In this document: piece after piece, positions 34,038 to 41,425 of the stretch
How positions within the stretch are numbered: the stretch's first letter is position 1
Layout: the number at the start of each line of letters is the position of its first letter
Assembly: GCA_902609095.1 (NCBI GenBank)
Contig: CACLQQ010000020.1
Location: forward strand, 1 to 41,425
Reading direction: 5' to 3'
Source of the DNA: an uncultured Bacteroidota bacterium
GTDB taxonomy: Bacteria; Bacteroidota; Bacteroidia; Chitinophagales; Saprospiraceae
DNA length: 41,425 bases
Notes under the pieces: generated by a model
Told to the model about the DNA's origin: nothing
The model's input: the letters and a program-made list of their open reading frames with translations, nothing else
Databases searched by the model: none
Position numbers and translations under genes: made by a program

Positions 34038-37000
34038 TTAACTCAATACTAAATCAGCTTTCTTAGCTGCTATTTCTTGTAATACACGCTTGTACTCGAC
34101 AGGCATGACTTTAATAAAATTGTTTTTTGCTTTATCCCAATCTTGCAGGATATCTAACGCTCTTTCGGAACCAGTGTATTTGAAATGATCTCTCACCATC
34201 TTTCTCACTGTGTTAAAATCCTCCTTCTCCAGTTCTTCTATTTCAACCATCTCTTTATTGACATGATTGACCATAGTGCCCATGGCATCAAAAAGATAGG
34301 CCTTTCCTCCACTCATACCTGCTGCAAAGTTTCTTCCTACACTTCCCAATACCACTATAATTCCTCCGGTCATATACTCACAACCATGAGCACCTATTCC
34401 TTCGACTACCGCTCGAGCTCCACTATTCCTAACTGCAAATCGCTCTCCAGCTACACCTCTTATATATGCTTGGCCCGATGTTGCTCCGTATAAGGCAACA
34501 TTACCAATGATAATGTTTTCATGAGGGATAAAAGGGGCATCTCTATCAGGGGTAATGATAAGTTTGGCACCGCTGAGCCCTTTGCCGAAGTAATCATTTG
34601 CATCTCCCTCTAAAGTGAATGTCAATCCATTTATACTGAATGCTCCAAATGATTGTCCTGCAGATCCTCTAAATCTGAAGTTGATCGTATCATCTTCAAA
34701 TCCAGCACTTCCATACTTTTTAGCGATTTCATTGCTGAGCATAGCTCCAACACTTCTATCCGTGCTAATTACTGGGAATATACTTTGAATTGTTACCTTT
34801 TCATCAATAGCTAAACCTGCATACTCTATTAATGAGCGGTCAAGTACATTTTCTAACTCATGATCTTGAGCAACATTATTATAGCTTGCCTGCGTTTCTG
34901 CCAGTTGATCCCTGAACAATATCGGACTTAAGTCAAGATTATCAAGTTTCCAGTGTTCCCTGTCCTCTCGGACTTGTAATATATCGGAACGTCCCACCAT
35001 CTCATTAACTGTTCTGAATCCTAATGACGCCATAATCTCTCTCAGGTCTTGTGCTAAGAAATGAAAAAAGTTTACCACATGATCCACTTCACCAGTGAAC
35101 TTCTTACGAAGCTCTGTATCCTGAGTAGCTATACCCACAGGGCATGTATTGAGATGACACTTACGCATCAATATACATCCCTCAACGACTAATGCCGCCG
35201 TAGCAACACCCCACTCTTCTGCTCCGAGTAGCGTAGCGATCGCCATATCCCTGCCCGTTCTAATCTGTCCATCTGCTTGTAGCACAACTCGATTACGAAT
35301 CTTATTCTGTATCAGTGTCTGATGGGTCTCTGCCAATCCTAGCTCCCACGGCAATCCAGCATATCGTATGGAACTCCATGGTGATGCACCAGTCCCCCCG
35401 TCATGTCCAGCTATCAGGATATGATCTGCCTTACCCTTAGCAACTCCAGAAGCTATAATACCCACCCCAGCTTTAGAAACTAACTTAACGCTGATTCGAG
35501 CATGTCGATTGGCATTCTTCAAATCATAGATAAGCTGAGCTAAATCCTCAATAGAATATATATCATGATGTGGTGGTGGTGATATCAATCCTACACCAGG
35601 AGTACTGTGTCTAACACGAGCGATCCAATTATCAACCTTATGACCTGGCAATTGTCCACCTTCTCCCGGCTTTGCCCCTTGCGCCATTTTAATCTGAAGC
35701 TCTATGGCATTAGTAAGATAATTGATGGTGACACCAAACCTTCCTGAAGCTACCTGCTTGATTGCGGATCGCTCCCAATCTCCATTCTCCGACTTTTTAA
35801 ACCTCACTTCATCTTCTCCACCTTCTCCACTATTGGACTTACCGCCAATTCTGTTCATCGCCTTGGCTAGTGTAGAGTGTGCTTCATGCGATATAGATCC
35901 AAAAGACATAGCACCCGTAGCAAAACGCTTTAAGATCGACTCAACAGGCTCTACCTCTTCTACAGGTATAGCATCGCCTGCTTTAAACTCTAATAAACTT
36001 CTTAGTGTACAAGCATTCTCGTGCTGGTCATTTATAGCTTGAGCAAATTTCTTGTAAACGCCAAAGTCATTAGTCCGTGTAGAATGCTGCAATAAATGAA
36101 CTGAAATAGGATTAAACAGGTGGAATTCACCTCTACGTTTCCATTGATATACTCCAAGATCAACTAACTCATTTTGCAGTTCATCTTCGAAAGCAACTCT
36201 ATGCTTTTTGAGTGCTTCTTTGGCCAACATATCAAAGGTCATTCCTTCGATACGAGATACAGTTCCTTTGAAGCACTTAGCAACAACCTCTGAAGAAATC
36301 CCTAAGGCCTCAAATGCTTGAGCCCCTCGGTATGATGCCACGGTTGAGATACCAAGCTTTGACATGATTTTCAGCAAACCTTTATCTACCGCCTTGACAT
36401 AAATACTTTTGTACTTAATAACATTATACGCTTGATCTAACCTACCCCGATTATAAATTGCCTCTATACTCTCGAAACTAAGCTCGGGATAAATAGCATC
36501 GGCTCCGTAACCAAGCAAGGTCGCAAAATGATGAGTCTCCAATACATCTCCACCTCTTACAATGATAGAAGTTCGCTGGCGTAAACCTTGATTTACGAGA
36601 TAGTGATGCACAGCTCCAGTGCTCAGTAGTGACGGAACAGGAACTTGATCCTCAGATACATTTTCAATATTGTCTAAAAAGATCAAATTAACGCCACCCT
36701 GAATAGCCTGATCTACTTGATCACATATATCAGATAACTTTGATTCTAAATCACCATCTGCATAAGTAGCTTTAAATGTACAATCAACAGATGCTACCTG
36801 GTAACCATCAAAATCTATATATCGTAACTTATTGAAGCTTTTTTTATCTAAAACTGGGCTTTCAAGCCTTATGAAACTGACCGTATTCTGTTCAATGTTA
36901 AGAATGTTAGAACTACTTCCAAGTACAGTCTTAAGGGTCATATACTCTGCCTCTCTAAGAGAGTCAATAGGAGGATTTGTTACCTGAGCAAATTGTTGTC

Positions 37001-38552
37001 TGAAGTAAGTAGATATATGCTGTGCATATCTTGATAAAACGGCTAAAGGAACATCAGCACCCATTGAGCCAATAGGGTCTTTCTTGCTCTTCAACATGCC
37101 GTCGATGATTAACTCTTCATCCTCAAGTGTATATCCCTGAGCCGTTTGTCTTTTAATGAGAGGGATTTCACTTTGATGCTCATAAATAACCTTAGCATCT
37201 AATTCATTAATATGCACCTTAGATTGATCTAGCCATGTTCCATAAGGCAACCTATTGCAGATGACTCTCTTTAACTCTTCATCCCCTATAACTCTCCTTT
37301 CATCTAAATCAGCAACGAGTATTTTCCCTGGCTCGAGTCTCCCTTTTTTAATGATTTTATCAGCATCAACTGGAATCACACCAGTCTCAGAGGCCAATAT
37401 GAGATAGTTATCACTTGTAAGACAATATCTTGATGGCCTGAGTCCATTACGGTCTAAAGTCCCGCCTATTAATGTGCCATCTGTAAAACACATGCTTGCA
37501 GGCCCATCCCATGGTTCCATAAGTGCTTCATGATACTCATAAAAGTCCTTCTTGTAATCTTCCATATACTCAGCATTTTGCCAAGCTTCTGGAATCATCA
37601 TCATCAACGCATGTGGGATAGATCTGCCATTAGCCACTAAGAACTCAAGGACATTATCAAAAATCGATGAGTCACTACTAGTAGGATTAAAGAGAGGGAA
37701 CATCATCTTAAATTCCTTCTCTGTAAATAACTCGCTAATGATGTCTTTTTCCTTTGCTCTCCACCAATTCTTATTTCCTTCTATAGTATTAATCTCGCCA
37801 TTGTGTGCGATTACTCGGAACGGCTGGGCCAGTTTCCAACGAGGGACAGTATTCGTTGAAAATCTTGAATGTACTAATGCTACTGCTGAACTAAGATTCT
37901 CATTTTTCAAATCCAAGTAGTATTGTCTTACTTGCCCAGAAGTAAGCTGACCTTTATAGATCATTGTTTTACTGGACAATGAACAGACATAGAGATCGTG
38001 CTTATACTCTGGATAAGAAGCAATCACCTTATGGGTTAGGTACTTCCTAAGAATTAATAGTTTTCTTTCGAAAACTAATTTATCAAGTTCTCGATCTTTC
38101 GGCAGGAAAAACAAGTGATAAATGTCAGGCTCAGAAGACGATGAAGATTCTCCCAATATATTACTGACCACGGGTACTCGACGTCTGCCAATCAGTTCTA
38201 TATTTAGTTCTAAGGCCGCCTCTCTGATCTTCTGATATATTTCTTTGAAATATTCTCCCTTTGGAAAAAAGAATGCCCCAACGCCATACTCTCCTTGCTC
38301 TGGTAATCTGAAGCTTAAATTTTCTGATAGAAATAAGCTATGTGGCACATGAATTAGTATGCCTGCACCGTCACCACTTTCGGGATCACATCCGCATGCC
38401 CCTCTGTGCTCCATATTCTCTAACATGGTCAATGCATCAGAAACCAATTTATGAGAATATTTTTTCTCAAGATTAGCAATCATCCCGATACCGCAGGCAT
38501 CACTTTCTAACTGTGGAACATAAAGTCCTTTTTTCAAATCTTCCTTTTTCAT
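34038..38552 (-). CDS. gltB: Glutamate synthase large subunit
   Basis: This 1504-residue protein carries the glutaminase class II domain with a propeptide before C20 (SDACGIGMIANLEKKY) and the segment RFSTNTVPRWKLAQPFR. The central and FMN domains follow (KSNSGEGGEDEVRF, GAKPGEGGQLPG, HDGGTGASPW). The 3Fe-4S site is CILMRKCHLNTCPVG, and the C-terminal beta-helix has GSAGQSFGAF. It makes glutamate from glutamine and 2-oxoglutarate. All domains are complete. A possible promoter and palindromic operator lie just upstream. Confidence 0.95.
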   Translation of the reverse strand: MKKEDLKKGLYVPQLESDACGIGMIANLEKKYSHKLVSDALTMLENMEHRGACGCDPESGDGAGILIHVPHSLFLSENLSFRLPEQGEYGVGAFFFPKGEYFKEIYQKIREAALELNIELIGRRRVPVVSNILGESSSSSEPDIYHLFFLPKDRELDKLVFERKLLILRKYLTHKVIASYPEYKHDLYVCSLSSKTMIYKGQLTSGQVRQYYLDLKNENLSSAVALVHSRFSTNTVPRWKLAQPFRVIAHNGEINTIEGNKNWWRAKEKDIISELFTEKEFKMMFPLFNPTSSDSSIFDNVLEFLVANGRSIPHALMMMIPEAWQNAEYMEDYKKDFYEYHEALMEPWDGPASMCFTDGTLIGGTLDRNGLRPSRYCLTSDNYLILASETGVIPVDADKIIKKGRLEPGKILVADLDERRVIGDEELKRVICNRLPYGTWLDQSKVHINELDAKVIYEHQSEIPLIKRQTAQGYTLEDEELIIDGMLKSKKDPIGSMGADVPLAVLSRYAQHISTYFRQQFAQVTNPPIDSLREAEYMTLKTVLGSSSNILNIEQNTVSFIRLESPVLDKKSFNKLRYIDFDGYQVASVDCTFKATYADGDLESKLSDICDQVDQAIQGGVNLIFLDNIENVSEDQVPVPSLLSTGAVHHYLVNQGLRQRTSIIVRGGDVLETHHFATLLGYGADAIYPELSFESIEAIYNRGRLDQAYNVIKYKSIYVKAVDKGLLKIMSKLGISTVASYRGAQAFEALGISSEVVAKCFKGTVSRIEGMTFDMLAKEALKKHRVAFEDELQNELVDLGVYQWKRRGEFHLFNPISVHLLQHSTRTNDFGVYKKFAQAINDQHENACTLRSLLEFKAGDAIPVEEVEPVESILKRFATGAMSFGSISHEAHSTLAKAMNRIGGKSNSGEGGEDEVRFKKSENGDWERSAIKQVASGRFGVTINYLTNAIELQIKMAQGAKPGEGGQLPGHKVDNWIARVRHSTPGVGLISPPPHHDIYSIEDLAQLIYDLKNANRHARISVKLVSKAGVGIIASGVAKGKADHILIAGHDGGTGASPWSSIRYAGLPWELGLAETHQTLIQNKIRNRVVLQADGQIRTGRDMAIATLLGAEEWGVATAALVVEGCILMRKCHLNTCPVGIATQDTELRKKFTGEVDHVVNFFHFLAQDLREIMASLGFRTVNEMVGRSDILQVREDREHWKLDNLDLSPILFRDQLAETQASYNNVAQDHELENVLDRSLIEYAGLAIDEKVTIQSIFPVISTDRSVGAMLSNEIAKKYGSAGFEDDTINFRFRGSAGQSFGAFSINGLTFTLEGDANDYFGKGLSGAKLIITPDRDAPFIPHENIIIGNVALYGATSGQAYIRGVAGERFAVRNSGARAVVEGIGAHGCEYMTGGIIVVLGSVGRNFAAGMSGGKAYLFDAMGTMVNHVNKEMVEIEELEKEDFNTVRKMVRDHFKYTGSERALDILQDWDKAKNNFIKVMPVEYKRVLQEIAAKKADLVLS

Positions 38553-38602
38553 GACTATATATTGTGATTATAATGAGTTTTCATCATTATTAGATTTAGT
38601 GG

Positions 38603-38626
38603 CAATCAATTTGATTGAAAATCAAT
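38603..38626. promoter_or_regulatory. Overlapping palindromes upstream of gltB, candidate operator
   Basis: CAATCAA-T-TTGATTG (38603-38617) is a perfect 15-base palindrome, and TTGATT-GAA-AATCAA (38611-38625) is a second that shares one half-site. Three alternating half-sites of TTGATT type thus lie 50-75 bases before the gltB start and downstream of the candidate -7 box. This fits a repressor or a roadblock operator that might respond to nitrogen status. The bound regulator is unknown. Confidence 0.4.
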
Positions 38627-38637
38627 CATACAGAAGT

Positions 38638-38666
38638 CAAAATTGTGCTAATTTTCAAAAATCAAA
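38638..38666 (-). promoter_or_regulatory. Candidate gltBD promoter
   Basis: On the minus strand TTTG (38666-38663) is followed 17 bases later by CAATTTTG (38645-38638), one mismatch from the Bacteroidota TAnnTTTG consensus. It lies about 90 bases before the gltB ATG. Confidence 0.35.
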
Positions 38667-38761
38667 TGAGGATTCAAATTGACTGACCACGAAATGGACA
38701 AATTAGGAGATTTCGAAGAAATAAGACAGGGTAAAGTCAGTGTATCTTATTAAGAATAAGT

Positions 38762-40937
38762 TTAGACTAATTCCGCAGATGCCAAAGAACATAAGGCCTT
38801 AGAGATTGTAAAGTTGAACATAGTGCCTCCTTCGTACTCTTGATCAATCCAAATTATACCTTTATGCTTCTCAATCAATTTTCTGCAAAGACTAAACCCA
38901 ATCCCGTCCTAGGGAAAGACTTTTTACCATTTAATTGTACAAATAGATCAAAAACTCGGTCAACATATTCAGTATCTATTCCAATACCGTTATCTGCTAC
39001 AGAAAAACACCAATGCTCTTCGAACTCCTTATATCTTATGACTACTTCAGGACATATGTCTTTATTATCAAACTTTAATCCATTTACCACTAAATTTTGA
39101 ATAACTTACCTAAGTTTAAGTTCATCCCCTGTTATTTCATCAGATATATTCTGTAACATTATTTCAGCTTGTTTTTCTGAAATCATTGAATCTAAATTCC
39201 TAATCACATTTTCTAATAGACCATTCACCGAGAATAGAGAGATGTTCAAACGCAATGAGTTAACCTCAGAATAACTCAAAAGATCATCAACTAATGCAAA
39301 CATATCATTTGAAGAGTCTATAGACAGATCTATGTAACTCTTATTGTTCGCATCTAAATTATGATATATATTTTGCTTTAGCAGACCAAGAAAACTTGTA
39401 ATAATCCTAATTGGAGATTTGAGATCGTGAGACGCGATATGAGCAAATTGCTGTAATTGAATATTGGATTCAATCTACTTTTCTAATTCTACATTTTTGT
39501 GAGCCAATATCTGTTCTGTCTCTATTAATGCTTGATTTTTTTGACTTGATACCTTGTTCTTTTTCTTGCGCTGTGGGTTATTAATGAACAAAAATAGAGC
39601 TGACAAAAACAAAAACGACAATACTATAACCAAGCCTTTTTGACGATCAGCCGCTTTTTCTATTTGATGTTCAAAATTTAAATCCGACAAGGCTTACTTG
39701 ATCTCTTGCTCCCTTTTTTCTTTTTATATTTGCAGCGATAATTGTTGCAATGCGATTTGCTTGGACTTATTTTGATCCAATAATTTTCTATACTTCCCAA
39801 GTTGTTCGCTTTTGAATTTATGAGCCCTCTTATAATCTCCTATTCGATATGCACATTTAGCCATAAGCCCAGCGCTCTCAATTAAGTAACTCTCTATCAT
39901 TTTTGGCTTTAGCCCAGTTATAGCTTTTATTGATTAATTCTTCTGACCGTAATTTCTGGCCTAACTGATCATATACTACAGCCAACTGAAGATTTGCAGC
40001 AATTCCTAGTCTCTTTATATTACTTTTTTTGGCTTTGGCTGATGAGCTTAAGCCATAATAAACCGCAAATTCAAGATTCCTAAACAATAATAAACCTTGG
40101 ATAGATATAATTAAGTTATTGATAAATCAGGAAAGTTACCCAATTTCGCATTAATATTTTCTACCTCCCCGAAAAGCTCGATAGACTCAGAAAAATTCCC
40201 TTCTTCAAATTAATGGGTCTTACAATAAATTGTTGGTTAACAATTTTATGGCGCTCGACCATAACTTCATCCAAGAGGATTCTAACTTCTGCATAATCCC
40301 CAAGTATTAGCTGAATATTTGCCATATTAACTTTCGCCGCAGACATTTCATCAAATCTTGAAATTTCTTCAAAATGTGCATACCATCTATTTGCATACAG
40401 TAGAGACTCTTCATAACGAACTGTATACATGTAAAGATCAGACATCCAAAGCCAATTGAAGGCTATAGCTGATTCTGTCATATTATTAGGAAATGATAAA
40501 ACAGCCTCGGCATCTTTAAGCTCTTGTTCAGCTTTTTAAAATTCAGCAAAATCTGTTGATATCTTAGCAATTCTATTCAATAGAATTCCATACTTATAAC
40601 CTTTATCCCGATTCTTGAAGTGAGGTAGATTGTCAAGAATCATTTCTCTTGCCTCAAAATTACGTTCGAACATAAACAAGACCAAGCTATTAGAGTACTT
40701 TACATCCGCCAGAACTATTGAATCCCTTAATGCATTAGCCAAGTCCAAAGCCTTTTGATTAGACTCTAATGCTTTCTTCAGATTATATCTTAATTGGAGA
40801 TTACCAATTTTATTTAGAACACTTATACTATCTTTTTTAATGTCAACGGATGCTGACGCCTGGTATAAACTATCTTCTTCCTGTCCGTTCAATCCATTAG
40901 AAATGAATAGAAAAAGTAAAAACAATCCTAATTTCAT
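38762..40937 (-). pseudogene. TPR-containing HisKA sensor histidine kinase, degraded
   Basis: ATG 40937 opens a signal peptide (MKLGLFLLFLFISNGLNG), then TPR-like repeats, a membrane helix near 39630-39580 (LVIVLSFLFLSALFLFI), a coiled region, a HisKA segment (FAHIASHDLKSPIRIITSF) and an HATPase domain (NLVVNGLKF, VADNGIGID, GLGLVF). It ends IIWIDQEYEGGTMFNFTIS at TAA 38764-38762. In-frame stops appear at 40538-40536, about 40117, twice near 39695-39735, at 39477-39475 and at 39108-39106. Frame changes are near 40165, 40085, 39880 and 38880. The stops at ELEK*IESN and LKLR*VIQN fall on expected Gln codons. No response regulator adjoins it. It is a different kinase class (HisKA) from the left-edge one (HisKA_2). 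Confidence 0.85.
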
Positions 40938-41055
40938 ATTTCTTTGTCTCTACGATTTTAAACACCCTAATAATGTAAAGAGATCAATGTTTTTAGGCCT
41001 TCAAAAACCTAAACAAATAGGTCAGAAAAGAATCAGTAACTATTATGAAAGAAAT

Positions 41056-41425
41056 CTAAAGATTTTTCACTTCAGATACGATAGACTGTATGCTATCCTT
41101 AGCATCGCCAAAAAGCATCTTAGTTTTCTCATGGAAAAAGAGCTGATTTTGAATTCCTGCATAACCGGTGCTCATACTTCTTTTTAACACTATAACATGT
41201 TTAGCGTCCCATACGTTTAACACAGGCATCCCATAAATCGAACTGCCAGAATCATCAACTGCTGCTGGATTGACTACGTCATTAGCCCCAACAACCACGA
41301 CTACATCAGTATTCGGTATGACATCATTGGCATCATCTAAATCTAATAGTTTTGGATATGGAACATCGGCTTCAGCGAGAAGAACATTCATATGTCCTGG
41401 CATACGTCCTGCCACCGGATGAATA
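41056..41425 (-). CDS. pntB: NAD(P) transhydrogenase beta subunit, C-terminal part
   Basis: The open frame enters from the right edge ([23 protein letters not shown]) and ends at 41056. It corresponds to the NADP(H)-binding domain III of PntB. It includes [34 protein letters not shown] and [16 protein letters not shown], all family hallmarks. The enzyme couples proton entry across the inner membrane to NADPH formation from NADH. Only about 122 residues are visible, with no lesion. Confidence 0.93.
   Translation of the reverse strand, partial: IHPVAGRMPGHMNVLLAEADVPYPKLLDLDDANDVIPNTDVVVVVGANDVVNPAAVDDSGSSIYGMPVLNVWDAKHVIVLKRSMSTGYAGIQNQLFFHEKTKMLFGDAKDSIQSIVSEVKNL

Noticed and set aside
1-40937. 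Alternative genetic code (stop codons read as amino acids)
   Set aside because: All three stops occur inside degraded genes together with frame changes, while long intact genes such as gltB and the giant transferase have no internal stop.
40840-41187. Plus-strand ORF spanning the kinase start and pntB end
   Set aside because: It is antisense to pntB and to the histidine kinase signal peptide, with no recognisable motif.

Overview
The window looks like a chromosomal segment of a Bacteroidota bacterium, possibly near the Saprospirales, though the exact lineage cannot be fixed from sequence alone. The evidence is AT-rich DNA, a TAnnTTTG-type promoter element, a DUF5103 lipoprotein-like gene, a large NADPH-type glutamate synthase pair, seven-residue-helix TatA, TPR-histidine kinases and an ECF sigma/anti-sigma/DUF4097-like cassette of the type common in that phylum. 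No rRNA, tRNA, CRISPR array, IS element or phage gene was recognised, and no gene-free stretch exceeds about 300 bases.

Layout. 1-2191: a response regulator and TPR histidine kinase, both broken by stops and frameshifts. 2453-2650: intact tatA. 2677-4415: an FkbM-type methyltransferase and a glycosyltransferase, both decaying. 4423-18465: a mostly intact accessory locus. It consists of a minus-strand operon (2OG-Fe(II) oxygenase, double-domain prolyl-4-hydroxylase-like protein, a 1532-residue five-domain glycosyltransferase, a P-loop sulfotransferase-like protein), a divergent plus-strand pair (GDP-mannose 3,5-epimerase and a GT77-like transferase), a minus-strand pair (sulfotransferase and GT31-like transferase), a plus-strand fusion of a procollagen-type glycosyltransferase with DUF1796, and a minus-strand pair of exported proteins: an IPTL-CTERM protein and a twin-arginine protein ending in nine Pro-Thr-Val-Ser repeats. 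18690-20878: a dead ECF sigma, anti-sigma and DUF4097-like cassette closed by a terminator. 21009-25916: DUF5103 protein, TolC, RND/ABC adaptor, DUF2064 transferase. 25918-27837: a secreted-protein pseudogene and a tryptophanase pseudogene. 27985-38552: housekeeping genes (EamA transporter, prs, SDR, LpxH-like hydrolase, frr, gltD, gltB). 38762-40937: a second dead TPR histidine kinase. 41056-41425: the 3' end of pntB.

The main discovery candidate is the 4.4-18.5 kb locus. Its families (prolyl hydroxylase, tandem GT60 hydroxyproline-GlcNAc-transferase-like domains, O-fucosyltransferase-like domain, hydroxyproline/serine glycosyltransferase-like domain, GT77, procollagen glycosyltransferase-like domain, GDP-L-galactose-forming epimerase, sulfotransferases) are those that in slime moulds, algae, plants, animals and giant viruses build hydroxyproline- or hydroxylysine-linked glycans. 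None of the enzymes shows a signal peptide, so the chemistry would be cytoplasmic. A co-located Tat-exported protein with a Pro/Thr/Ser repeat tail is an attractive substrate. I infer a bacterial proline-hydroxylation and glycosylation pathway that decorates a cell-surface protein. Around it, the sensory and regulatory genes are all pseudogenes while core genes and the glycosylation locus stay open, which suggests a narrow, host- or particle-associated lifestyle.
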